From Thioalkalivibrio sp. ALJ24 (GTDB lineage: Bacteria; Pseudomonadota; Gammaproteobacteria; Ectothiorhodospirales; Ectothiorhodospiraceae): a stretch of 64,000 nucleotides of DNA. This document shows, in pieces, positions 1 through 7,829 of the stretch. Numbering within the stretch: position 1 is the stretch's first letter; every line of letters starts with the position of its first letter. The DNA is taken from the NCBI RefSeq assembly GCF_000377785.1, contig NZ_KB898724.1, forward strand, positions 391,931 to 455,930. Reading direction: 5' to 3'. The position numbers and the translations under genes are program-made. The notes beneath the pieces were generated by a model that did not search any database, was not told where the DNA came from, and was given only the letters and a program-made list of their open reading frames with translations.

Positions 1-67
1 GGCCGTGTGCGCGTGTAATGGCCGATTACCCGATCGCAGTGCTCCGGAGCTCCCGGAACGAGGCCGC

Positions 68-2359
68 ATGTCCGCTTCCGTACCCGTTATCGCCGACGAG
101 ACCGTACCCGGTCTGTTCGACCGCCGTCCGTACTGGGCCAAACGCTTCGGCACGGCGCCGTTCCTGCCGACCACGCGCGAGGAAATGGACCAGCTCGGCT
201 GGGACTCCTGCGACATCGTGCTGGTCACCGGCGATGCCTACGTCGACCATCCCAGCTTCGGCATGGCCATCATCGGCCGGCTGCTGGAGGCGCAGGGCTT
301 TCGCGTCGGCATCATCTCCCAGCCCGACTGGACCTCGGCCGAGCCGTTCCGTGCGCTGGGGCGGCCGAACCTGTTCTTCGGCGTGACCGCCGGGAACATG
401 GACTCGATGGTCAATCACTACACCGCGGAGCGGAAGAAGCGCTCCAACGACGCCTATACCCCCGGCGACGTGCACGGCAGGCGCCCGGATCGCGCGGTGA
501 TCGTGTACAGCCAGCGGGTGCGCGAGGCCTTCCGCGACGTGCCGGTCGTGATCGGCGGGATCGAGGCCAGCCTGCGGCGCATCGCCCATTATGACTACTG
601 GCAGGACAAGGTGCGCCGCTCGGTGCTGCTGGATTCGCGCGCGGACATCCTGCTGTTCGGCAACGCCGAGCGCGCGCTGGTGGAGCTGGCGCATCGCGTG
701 GCCGGGGGCGAGCATCCGCGCGAAATTAACGATCTGCGCGGCACCGTGTTCCTGCGTGACCGGGTGCCGGGCGATCACGTGGTGCTGGATTCCTCCGAGG
801 TGGATACCCCGGGGCCAGTGGATGCGAACCCGGATCCCTATGCGGAGACCTCGGCGCAGGCCTGCGCGAGCGGGCAGGCATCGGGCACGCAACCCGGATC
901 CGGGGGCGATGCGGAAGCGCAGGTGGTGCGCTTCCACCGCGAGATCCCGAAGGGCACGCCGCGCAGCCGCACCGTGATCCGCCTGCCGGCCTTCGAGCAG
1001 GTGAAGGGCGACGCGGTGCTGTACGCCCATGCCTCGCGGGTGATGCACCTGGAGACCAACCCGGGCAACGCGCGGGCGCTGGTGCAGCGCCATGGCGACA
1101 AGGAGCTGTGGCTCAACCCGCCGCCGGTGCCGCTGTCGACCCCGGAGATGGACGCGGTGTTCGACCTGCCCTATGCGCGCGCGCCGCATCCGTCCTACGG
1201 CGATGCGCGCATCCCGGCCTGGGAGATGATCCGCTTCTCGGTGAACATCATGCGCGGCTGTTTTGGCGGGTGCACCTTCTGTTCCATTACCGAGCATGAA
1301 GGCCGCATCATCCAGAGCCGCTCGGAGGACAGTATCCTGCGCGAGATCGAAGAGATGCGCGATCGCGTGGAGGGCTTTACCGGGGTGGTCTCGGATCTCG
1401 GCGGGCCCACCGCGAACATGTACCGCCTGGTCTGCAAGGATCCGGAGATCGAGAAGAACTGCCGGCGCCTGTCCTGCGTGTATCCCGGGATCTGCTCCAA
1501 TCTCAATACCGACCATGCCCCGCTGATCCGCCTGTATCGCAAGGCGCGCGAGCTGCCGGGGGTGAAGAAGGTGCTGATCGCCTCGGGTCTGCGCTACGAC
1601 CTGGCGATCGAGTCGCCGGAGTACGTGAAGGAGCTGGTGACGCACCATGTCGGCGGGTATCTGAAGATCGCGCCGGAGCACACCGAGGAAGGCCCGCTCG
1701 GTCACATGATGAAGCCGGGGATGGGTACCTACGACCGCTTCAAGGCGATGTTCGACAAGTATTCGAAGGCGGCGGGCAAGGAGCAGTACCTGATCCCGTA
1801 CTTCATCGCCGCGCATCCGGGCACCACCGACGAGGACATGCTCAACCTCGCGCTGTGGCTCAAGCGCAATGGCTTCCGCGCCGACCAGGTGCAGGCCTTC
1901 CTGCCCAGTCCCATGGCCCTGGCCACCGCGATGTGGCACACCGGGCGCAACCCGCTGCGGGGCGTGCGGCGCAGGGCCGATTCACGGCTTGCCGTGTCCC
2001 GCGGGGCGCGGGCGCGGCGGCTGCACAAGGCGTTTCTGCGCTATCACGACCCGGATAACTGGCCACTGCTGCGTGATGCGCTGAAGCGCATGGGCCGGCG
2101 CGACCTGATCGGCAACGGCAAGCACCACCTGATCCCCACCTGGCAGCCGGCGGGTACCGGGGGCAAGGGGGGCAGCAAGGGCGGCGGGGCACGACCGGCC
2201 GCCGGCGGGCGCGTGACCCGCGGCGGCAAGGCGCTCCGGCAGCGCGGCGGCGAGGTGCGTACCCAGCACCTGGGCGTGGAGAAGGCCGCACGGCCGGCCC
2301 CGACCGGCCGCAAGCCGGGCCGCAAGGGTGGCCCGAAGAAGGGGCCGGGGAAACGGTAG
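68..2359 (+). CDS. ygiQ: YgiQ family radical SAM protein
   Basis: A 763-residue member of the YgiQ (UPF0313) radical SAM family; the cellular reaction of this family is not established. The radical SAM cluster motif is present as CX3CX2C with Cys398, Cys402 and Cys405, followed by a conserved SITEHEGR stretch. The N-terminal third carries the B12-binding-like region typical of the family. The last 65 or so residues are low-complexity and rich in Gly, Lys and Arg, as in other YgiQ proteins, and look disordered. An upstream in-frame GTG exists at position 5, but ATG at 68 gives the start that fits the family. It is convergent with the hopanoid block downstream. Family assignment is firm; function is not. 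Confidence 0.9.
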   Translation: MSASVPVIADETVPGLFDRRPYWAKRFGTAPFLPTTREEMDQLGWDSCDIVLVTGDAYVDHPSFGMAIIGRLLEAQGFRVGIISQPDWTSAEPFRALGRPNLFFGVTAGNMDSMVNHYTAERKKRSNDAYTPGDVHGRRPDRAVIVYSQRVREAFRDVPVVIGGIEASLRRIAHYDYWQDKVRRSVLLDSRADILLFGNAERALVELAHRVAGGEHPREINDLRGTVFLRDRVPGDHVVLDSSEVDTPGPVDANPDPYAETSAQACASGQASGTQPGSGGDAEAQVVRFHREIPKGTPRSRTVIRLPAFEQVKGDAVLYAHASRVMHLETNPGNARALVQRHGDKELWLNPPPVPLSTPEMDAVFDLPYARAPHPSYGDARIPAWEMIRFSVNIMRGCFGGCTFCSITEHEGRIIQSRSEDSILREIEEMRDRVEGFTGVVSDLGGPTANMYRLVCKDPEIEKNCRRLSCVYPGICSNLNTDHAPLIRLYRKARELPGVKKVLIASGLRYDLAIESPEYVKELVTHHVGGYLKIAPEHTEEGPLGHMMKPGMGTYDRFKAMFDKYSKAAGKEQYLIPYFIAAHPGTTDEDMLNLALWLKRNGFRADQVQAFLPSPMALATAMWHTGRNPLRGVRRRADSRLAVSRGARARRLHKAFLRYHDPDNWPLLRDALKRMGRRDLIGNGKHHLIPTWQPAGTGGKGGSKGGGARPAAGGRVTRGGKALRQRGGEVRTQHLGVEKAARPAPTGRKPGRKGGPKKGPGKR

Positions 2360-2397
2360 GGGCCGCCTCCCGGCCGATGGGGGCCGGGTCTGATGGC

Positions 2398-2420
2398 GGA
2401 TCGGCCAGGGGGGTGGCCTC
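2398..2420. repeat. Dispersed intergenic hairpin repeat, copy A
   Basis: GGCCA at 2403-2407 and TGGCC at 2414-2418 form a perfect stem around a G6 loop, preceded by GGATC. The same unit occurs at 7058-7077 and a 13-base part of it in inverse orientation at 61688-61700. Copies A and B both lie between convergent genes. Confidence 0.5.
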
Positions 2421-2492
2421 CCATCGGCGGGTTCGCCTCCTGCCGGTGGGTCAGGGAACGGTGGAGGGCTGGCCTCCTGCGGGCAGGGCGGC

Positions 2493-3299
2493 TCAGCCGT
2501 CGTAATCCGGGGGCAGGGGGCGGATCGGGAGGTGGCCTTCCAGGCGCAGGTTGTGGCCGGTGACAGCCGGGTCGCCGGGGTCGAGGAAGTAGAGATACGG
2601 GCCCACGGTGTCCTCGGGCGCCGGCAGGCTGGCCGGGTCTTCGCCGGGGTAGTGCGCGCGGCGGAAGCGGGTGCGCACCGGGCCGGTGTCCACGCCGTTG
2701 ACGTGGATGAAGCCGCCCTCGTGGCGTTCCTCGCGATGCAGGATCTCCAGAAGGGCCTCCTGCGCTGCCTTGGCCATGCCGAACGCGCCCCAGTAGGCGC
2801 GCCGGGCCTCCTGAGTGGAGATCACCAGGCTGCCGACGGGACTGGCCTCCAGCAGCGGGATCACCGCCTGCACCAGGAAGAACGGCCCGTTCAGGTTGGC
2901 GTTGATGACCTTGAACCACAGCTCGGGGTTGTACTGCTTCAGCGGGGTCAGGGTGCCGGCCCAGCCGGCGTTCAGCACCACCCCGTCCAGACGACCGAGC
3001 GAGTCGCGGATGCTTTCGGCCATGTCGCCGTAGTCCTTGATCGTCGCCCCCTCGTGGTTCAGCGGATAGATCGCCGGCTGCGGGTGCCCGGCCGCCTCGA
3101 TCGCGTCGTACACGCGTTCGAGGCCCTTGATGTCCTTGTCCAGCAGGACCACCACGGCACCGGCGGCGGCGCAGGCCTCGGCCACCTGGCGCCCGATGCC
3201 GTCGGCCGCGCCGGTGACCAGGATCACGCGGTCGGCGAAGGCGCCGGGTTCGGGGCGAAAGTCGATCAGCTTCGCGATGTCGAGCGGGGTGTCGGTCAA
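2493..3299 (-). CDS. YciK-like SDR with catalytic Tyr replaced by Phe
   Basis: A 268-residue short-chain dehydrogenase/reductase fold protein closest in pattern to E. coli YciK. The cofactor motif TGAADGIG (residues 29-36) and the NAG motif (110-112) are intact. Asp54 at the end of strand beta-2 suggests NAD(H) preference. The segment holding the active site reads WGAFGMAK: Lys177 is present but the catalytic Tyr is Phe173, and the Ser-to-Tyr spacing is shortened by about three residues. Classical SDR catalysis is therefore doubtful. The TTG start at 3299 overlaps the hpnE stop (TTGA) and has a GGAGG seven bases upstream, so it is translationally coupled to hpnE. Substrate unknown; a hopanoid or membrane-lipid role is inferred from context only. 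Confidence 0.85.
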   Translation of the reverse strand: MTDTPLDIAKLIDFRPEPGAFADRVILVTGAADGIGRQVAEACAAAGAVVVLLDKDIKGLERVYDAIEAAGHPQPAIYPLNHEGATIKDYGDMAESIRDSLGRLDGVVLNAGWAGTLTPLKQYNPELWFKVINANLNGPFFLVQAVIPLLEASPVGSLVISTQEARRAYWGAFGMAKAAQEALLEILHREERHEGGFIHVNGVDTGPVRTRFRRAHYPGEDPASLPAPEDTVGPYLYFLDPGDPAVTGHNLRLEGHLPIRPLPPDYDG

Positions 3300-4633
3300 G
3301 AGAGTTCCTCCATGAGCAGATCCGCCGATTCTAAACCGGAGCGCACCGCGGCTTCGAGGGTGGACGGCAGGCCGGGGACCAGATAATCCCCGGCCAGGAC
3401 CACGCCCGGGCGGGGCGTACGCGGCTGTGGACGGCGTGCATCGACCCCGCAGCGCGCGTCGAAGGTGGCGCGGCGTTCGCAGACTGCGTGACGCGCGACC
3501 GGGGTGTCCAGCCCGGGCACGCAGCGGGCCAGTTCCGCGGCCACCGTGGCGCAGCGGGTGTCGGCGTCCATCGGGGCCGCGTCGTCGGCGGCCGAGGTGA
3601 CCACGGCCAGCCATTCCGGGTGCCCGGCGATCCGGCGCGGCACCGCCCACTGGCCGTACTGCCCCAGCAGGCCGAGCATGGGCGGCAGTTCCGCCGGGAG
3701 CGGGTACGGATAGCGCAGGTAAACGGTACAGATGCTGCGCGCACCCAGTTCGTTGATGCGGTCGCGGGTGTCGTCCAGATCCTCGCCGGGCGGGAGCAGC
3801 CCGGCGGCCGCCGCCGGGGTGGTGGCCAGGATCACGGCGCGTGCCTCGATGCGTTGGCCCCCGCGATCCTCCAGCGTGACCGCCGATGCCCCCGAACCGG
3901 GCGCCTCGATACCCCGGACGCGTCGCCCGAGGTCGATCGTGGCACCGTGCTCGCGCAGTTCGGCGACCGCCGGTTCCGGGTAGATCGCCCCCAGCGGTTG
4001 GGTGGGCAGCAGCAGGCGTGCGGCCTCCGGGCCGCGGGTCAGGGCCTCACGCAGCACCTCGCGCAAGACCCGCGCCGAGGCACTGCGCAGCGGGGTGTTC
4101 ATGATCGCCAGACACAGCGGTTCCCACAGGCGTTCGATCAGTGCGGGTGGCTGGTGATGGTGCTGCAGCCAGGCCCGCACCGATACGTCTTTTTGCAGCG
4201 GGCCGTGCAGCAGGCCGACCGCGCCCAGGGTCGCGCGCAGCCGTACGCGCAGGGGTTCGTCCCGCAGTGCGGTGAACAGCGCGCGGCCCAGCGCCGGCAG
4301 GCGCGGCGAGGCCGGGTTCAGGCGCAGCGCCTCGGTGCCGTCGGCGGCGTGCAGTTCGAGGCCAAAGGGCAGGGCGTGAAAGGCCTGCTCCGGGTCGACG
4401 CCCACGGAGCGGATCTGCGCCAGCGCCGCTTCGCAGGCGCCCACCAGGATGTGCTGGCCGTTGTCCAGTGTGGTCCCGGCCAGGGTCAGGCTGCGGGCGC
4501 GACCGCCGGCCACCGCTGCACTGTCCAGAAGGTGGACCGGATGGCCGACCCGTGCCAGCGCGAGCGCGGCGGTGAGGCCGGCCCAGCCGGCTCCGACCAC
4601 CGCCACCGGACGGGCGTCGGGCGCGACGGACAC
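3296..4633 (-). CDS. hpnE: Hydroxysqualene dehydroxylase HpnE
   Basis: A 445-residue FAD-dependent amine-oxidase-fold enzyme. In the HpnCDE route (known for the family) it reduces hydroxysqualene to squalene, the precursor of hopanoids. The N-terminal dinucleotide motif VVGAGWAGL (about residues 12-20) is followed by the GGRA motif near residue 44, and the C-terminal FAD contact VLAGDYLVPGLPSTLEAAV is present. The start is GTG; the gene begins 6 bases after the hpnD stop and its own stop overlaps the next gene's TTG, so hpnD-hpnE-SDR looks like one operon. hpnC and the squalene-hopene cyclase gene are not in this window. Confidence 0.9.
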   Translation of the reverse strand: MSVAPDARPVAVVGAGWAGLTAALALARVGHPVHLLDSAAVAGGRARSLTLAGTTLDNGQHILVGACEAALAQIRSVGVDPEQAFHALPFGLELHAADGTEALRLNPASPRLPALGRALFTALRDEPLRVRLRATLGAVGLLHGPLQKDVSVRAWLQHHHQPPALIERLWEPLCLAIMNTPLRSASARVLREVLREALTRGPEAARLLLPTQPLGAIYPEPAVAELREHGATIDLGRRVRGIEAPGSGASAVTLEDRGGQRIEARAVILATTPAAAAGLLPPGEDLDDTRDRINELGARSICTVYLRYPYPLPAELPPMLGLLGQYGQWAVPRRIAGHPEWLAVVTSAADDAAPMDADTRCATVAAELARCVPGLDTPVARHAVCERRATFDARCGVDARRPQPRTPRPGVVLAGDYLVPGLPSTLEAAVRSGLESADLLMEELS

Positions 4634-4639
4634 GCGGGC

Positions 4640-5494
4640 TCAGCCGCGCCGGCGGTCGCGGCGCAGGCGGCGGTAGGTGCGCCAGGCGATCCACAGCTTG
4701 CGCAGCGGGGTCAGGTGCACCCGGTGTTCCAGCACGCGGTAGCCGTCATCGGCGATCTCGTCCAGCAGGCGGCGGTAGATCGCGGCCATGATCAGGCCCG
4801 GGCGCTGGGCGTAGCGGTCCGCGGCCGGCAGTTCGGCCTCGGCCTTGTCGTAATAGCGTCGGGCGCGCTCTGCCTGTTCGGCGAACAGCGCGCGGTGGCG
4901 GTCGTCGGTGAGGTTGCGCTGGAACTCCTCCGGGCGCACGCCGTGTTTCTGCAGCTCGTCCATGGGGATGTACACCCGCCCGCGCATCGCGTCCTCGTGC
5001 ACGTCCCGCAGGATGTTGGTCAGCTGCAGGGCCATGCCGAGGTCGTGGGCGTACTTGAGCGTGCCGCGCTCGGTGAAGCCGAAGATGTGCGCGGAAAGGA
5101 TGCCGACCACGCTGGCCACGCGGTAGCAGTACAGCGAGAGCGTGGTGAAATCGGGGTAGCTGTCGTAGTCGAGATCCATCTGCATGCCGTCGATGATCTC
5201 GTCGAAGTACTCGCGGCCCAGGTCGAAGGGCGCCAGATGCGGTTGCAGGGCGCGGGTGATGGGGTGCTGGGGGTCACCGTCGTACAGCCGTTCGATCTCG
5301 CCGCGCCACCAGTCCAGCTTGGTGCGGGCGACCGATTCTTCGCTGGTCTCGTCGACCACGTCGTCCACCTCGCGGCAGAAGGCGTACAGCGCGGTGATCG
5401 CGCGGCGGCGGTCGTCCTCGAGGAAACGGAAGGCGTAGTAGAACGAGGAGCCGCTTTTCGCGGCTTTTTCTTCGCAGTATTCGTCGGGTGACAT
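4640..5494 (-). CDS. hpnD: Presqualene diphosphate synthase HpnD
   Basis: A 284-residue trans-isoprenyl diphosphate synthase of the squalene/phytoene synthase family. HpnD condenses two farnesyl diphosphates to presqualene diphosphate, feeding HpnC and HpnE. Both Asp-rich Mg2+-diphosphate motifs are visible: REVDDVVDE (about residues 41-49) and the LRDVHEDAMRGRVYIP region in the C-terminal half. The ATG at 5494 fits the family N-terminus; longer in-frame extensions lie antisense to hemN and are rejected. The pattern fits HpnD better than HpnC. It is divergent from hemN with a 123-base gap. Confidence 0.88.
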   Translation of the reverse strand: MSPDEYCEEKAAKSGSSFYYAFRFLEDDRRRAITALYAFCREVDDVVDETSEESVARTKLDWWRGEIERLYDGDPQHPITRALQPHLAPFDLGREYFDEIIDGMQMDLDYDSYPDFTTLSLYCYRVASVVGILSAHIFGFTERGTLKYAHDLGMALQLTNILRDVHEDAMRGRVYIPMDELQKHGVRPEEFQRNLTDDRHRALFAEQAERARRYYDKAEAELPAADRYAQRPGLIMAAIYRRLLDEIADDGYRVLEHRVHLTPLRKLWIAWRTYRRLRRDRRRG

Positions 5495-5548
5495 GGTTTC
5501 TCGGGCCGGGCCGGTTGTGCGCGCAGAGGCTAGCATAAGGCGGGTCGG

Positions 5549-5562
5549 GTGACCTGCCTCAA
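5549..5562 (+). promoter_or_regulatory. Candidate FNR/Anr box upstream of hemN
   Basis: GTGAC-CTGC-CTCAA resembles the FNR/Anr consensus TTGAT-N4-ATCAA, with TGA and TCAA cores correctly spaced. A TATCAT -10 element lies at 5585-5590. The expected start point near 5597 puts the centre of the box at about -41.5, the class II activation position. hemN genes are classic FNR/Anr targets. One half-site is weak, so this is a prediction. Confidence 0.5.
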
Positions 5563-5617
5563 GCCCCGGCGTGTGAACCGGGGATATCATGGGCCCAGCC
5601 GCCCACAGGAGTCCCCG

Positions 5618-7012
5618 ATGGAACAGAACCTGATCTTCGACCGCGAGATGCTGAAGCGCTACGACGTCAGTGGTCCGCGCTACACGTCCTATCCCACCGC
5701 GCCGCAGTTCCACGAGGGGTTCGACGACACCACCTATGCGACGCAGGCCGAGCGTTCGCAGGCCGACGGCGTCATGCGGCCGCTGTCGCTGTACGTGCAC
5801 GTGCCGTTCTGCGACACGGTGTGTTTCTACTGCGCCTGCAACAAGGTGGTGACCGGCAATTACGAGCGCGCACGCACCTATCTGGACTATCTGGATCAGG
5901 AGATCGCGCTGCAGGGGCGTCTGTTCCGGCCGGAGCGCCCGGTGGAGCAGCTGCACTTCGGCGGCGGCACGCCCACCTATCTCAGCGATGCCGATCTGGA
6001 CCGGGTGATGGATTCGCTGGGTCGCAACTTCAACCTGGCGGAGGGGCCGGAGCGCGAGTTCTCCATCGAGATCGACCCGCGGGCGCTGCGCGAGGGCACG
6101 CTGCCGCTGCTGGCCGAGCGCGGCTTCAACCGCATCAGCCTGGGGGTGCAGGACTTCGACCCGGATGTGCAGCAGGCGGTGAACCGCATCCAGCCGTTCG
6201 AGGTGACCGCCGGGGCGATCGAGCAGGCGCGGGCCTGCGGGTTCGAGTCCACCAACGTCGACCTGATCTACGGTCTGCCGCGGCAGACGGTGGAGACCAC
6301 GCGGCAGACCCTCGAACGCACCCTCGAGCTGCGGCCGGAACGGCTGGCGATCTACAACTATGCGCACCTGCCGGAACGCTTCAAGGTGCAGCGTCAGATC
6401 AACGAGGACGAGCTGCCGTCGGCGGCGGAGAAGCTGGCGATCCTGGAGACCACCATCGGCATGCTGACCGATGCCGGGTATGTGTACATCGGTATGGATC
6501 ACTTCGCGCTGCCGGACGACGAGCTGGCCCGTGCCCAGCGGGCCGGTACCCTGCAGCGCAATTTCCAGGGCTATTCCACGCGTGCCGACTGCGACCTGGT
6601 GGCGATGGGGCCGACCGCGATCGGGCGCATCGGGGATACCTACAGCCAGAACGTGCGCGAGCTGGAACAGTACTACGCGCGCCTGGATGCCGGTCGCCTG
6701 CCGGTGTTTCGCGGCATCGTGCTGTCGGATGATGACCGCCTGCGGCGCGAGGTGATCACCGACATCATGTGCCACTCGTACCTGGACTTCGTCCGGGTGG
6801 AGGCCCGCCACGGGATCGATTTCCGCGACTATTTCTCCGACGAGCTGGAACGGCTGGCCGAGATGGAACGGGACGAGCTGGTGCGCGTGGGCGAGCGCGA
6901 CCTGGAGGTCCTGCCACGCGGGCGCATGCTGCTGCGCAACGTGGCCATGGCCTTCGATGCGTGGCTGGACCGGCCCGAGGCCGCCCCGGTGAAATACAGC
7001 CGGGTGGTGTAG
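5618..7012 (+). CDS. hemN: Oxygen-independent coproporphyrinogen III oxidase
   Basis: A 464-residue cytoplasmic radical SAM enzyme that decarboxylates coproporphyrinogen III to protoporphyrinogen IX without oxygen. Cys65, Cys69 and Cys72 form the CX3CX2C cluster motif, with an additional Cys74 as in genuine HemN (PFCDTVCFYCAC). The N-terminal RYTSYPTA substrate-tunnel motif and the GGGTPTYL SAM-binding motif are present. Length is the usual one for HemN rather than the shorter HemW. The ATG at 5618 has AGGAG seven bases upstream; the longer in-frame extension to 5549 has no ribosome site. A likely FNR-type operator and -10 box precede it, so expression under low oxygen is probable. Confidence 0.95.
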   Translation: MEQNLIFDREMLKRYDVSGPRYTSYPTAPQFHEGFDDTTYATQAERSQADGVMRPLSLYVHVPFCDTVCFYCACNKVVTGNYERARTYLDYLDQEIALQGRLFRPERPVEQLHFGGGTPTYLSDADLDRVMDSLGRNFNLAEGPEREFSIEIDPRALREGTLPLLAERGFNRISLGVQDFDPDVQQAVNRIQPFEVTAGAIEQARACGFESTNVDLIYGLPRQTVETTRQTLERTLELRPERLAIYNYAHLPERFKVQRQINEDELPSAAEKLAILETTIGMLTDAGYVYIGMDHFALPDDELARAQRAGTLQRNFQGYSTRADCDLVAMGPTAIGRIGDTYSQNVRELEQYYARLDAGRLPVFRGIVLSDDDRLRREVITDIMCHSYLDFVRVEARHGIDFRDYFSDELERLAEMERDELVRVGERDLEVLPRGRMLLRNVAMAFDAWLDRPEAAPVKYSRVV

Positions 7013-7057
7013 GGGGCCGACCCTCCGGCCGATCCGGGCCGACGGGATGTCGTGGCC

Positions 7058-7077
7058 GGATCGGCCAGGGGCTGGCC
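7058..7077. repeat. Dispersed intergenic hairpin repeat, copy B
   Basis: GGCCA at 7063-7067 pairs perfectly with TGGCC at 7073-7077 around loop GGGGC, again preceded by GGATC as in copy A at 2398. It sits between the convergent ends of hemN and wrbA. It may act as a bidirectional gene-end hairpin, but no T-run follows. Confidence 0.5.
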
Positions 7078-7115
7078 TTGTATGTTTGCCTCCGGGCGAT
7101 TGGCCCCAGTGGGGG

Positions 7116-7739
7116 TCAGCCGTTGGCGGCCTGACCCAGCTTCTGGGCGCGGGCGACTTCGGCGACGTGGCGTCCCTGAGATTCGGCCATGCCCAGTTCC
7201 GCCTCGGTGGGCTGGCGGCTGCCGTCGCCGTCGGCCAGGGTGGTGGCGCCGTACGGGGTACCCCCGCTGATCTGGCCCATTTCCAGCAGGCGCTTTTCGG
7301 TATACGGCAGGCCGACGATGGTCATGCCGAAGTGCATCAGATTCACGATGGTGGAGACCAGGGTGGTCTCCTGACCGCCGTGCTGGCTGGCGGTGGAGCC
7401 GAACACGCTGCCGATCTTGCCCACCAGGCGGTCGTTGAACCACAGCGAACCGGTCTGATCCAGGAAGTTCGCCATCTGGGCGGCCATGCGGCCGTAGCGT
7501 GTGGGGGTGCCGATGATGATGGCGTCGTAGTCGGCCAGCTCCTCGGGGCGGGCGATCCCGGCCGGCTGGTCGAGCCGCGCGCCGGCGTTGCGGGCGACGT
7601 CCTCCGGCATCAGCTCGGGGACTCGCTTGATGGTGACCTCGGTGTCGGCCACGCTGCGCGCGCCGCGGGCCTCGGCTTCGGCCATCTGCTCGATGTGGCC
7701 CCAGGTGGAGTAATACAGAACGAGGACTCGGGTGGTCAT
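7116..7739 (-). CDS. wrbA: NAD(P)H:quinone oxidoreductase, WrbA type
   Basis: A 207-residue flavodoxin-fold protein. WrbA enzymes bind FMN and reduce quinones by two electrons from NAD(P)H, limiting redox cycling. The N-terminal FMN phosphate loop ([12 protein letters not shown]) and the family motifs [13 protein letters not shown] and [14 protein letters not shown] are all present. The ATG at 7739 is chosen over the adjacent GTG because GGGAG stands at proper distance from the ATG. It lies downstream of the GGDEF-EAL gene on the same strand, but a terminator-like hairpin separates them, so it is probably transcribed alone. Confidence 0.93.
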   Translation of the reverse strand: MTTRVLVLYYSTWGHIEQMAEAEARGARSVADTEVTIKRVPELMPEDVARNAGARLDQPAGIARPEELADYDAIIIGTPTRYGRMAAQMANFLDQTGSLWFNDRLVGKIGSVFGSTASQHGGQETTLVSTIVNLMHFGMTIVGLPYTEKRLLEMGQISGGTPYGATTLADGDGSRQPTEAELGMAESQGRHVAEVARAQKLGQAANG

Positions 7740-7794
7740 CACGGGCTCCCTGAATGGAATGGATGTCGAGAGCTTAGGTCCTGCACGGCCGAAT

Positions 7795-7815
7795 GAAAAT
7801 CGCCATTTTGGCGAT
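7795..7815 (-). terminator. Rho-independent terminator after the GGDEF-EAL gene
   Basis: On the minus strand a perfect 7-bp stem (ATCGCCA/TGGCGAT, 7799-7815) with a 3-base loop is followed by TTTTC, starting about 15 bases after the stop codon. On the plus strand the same hairpin is followed shortly by a run of five T. Confidence 0.65.
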
Positions 7816-7829
7816 ATCTTTTTCGATTT

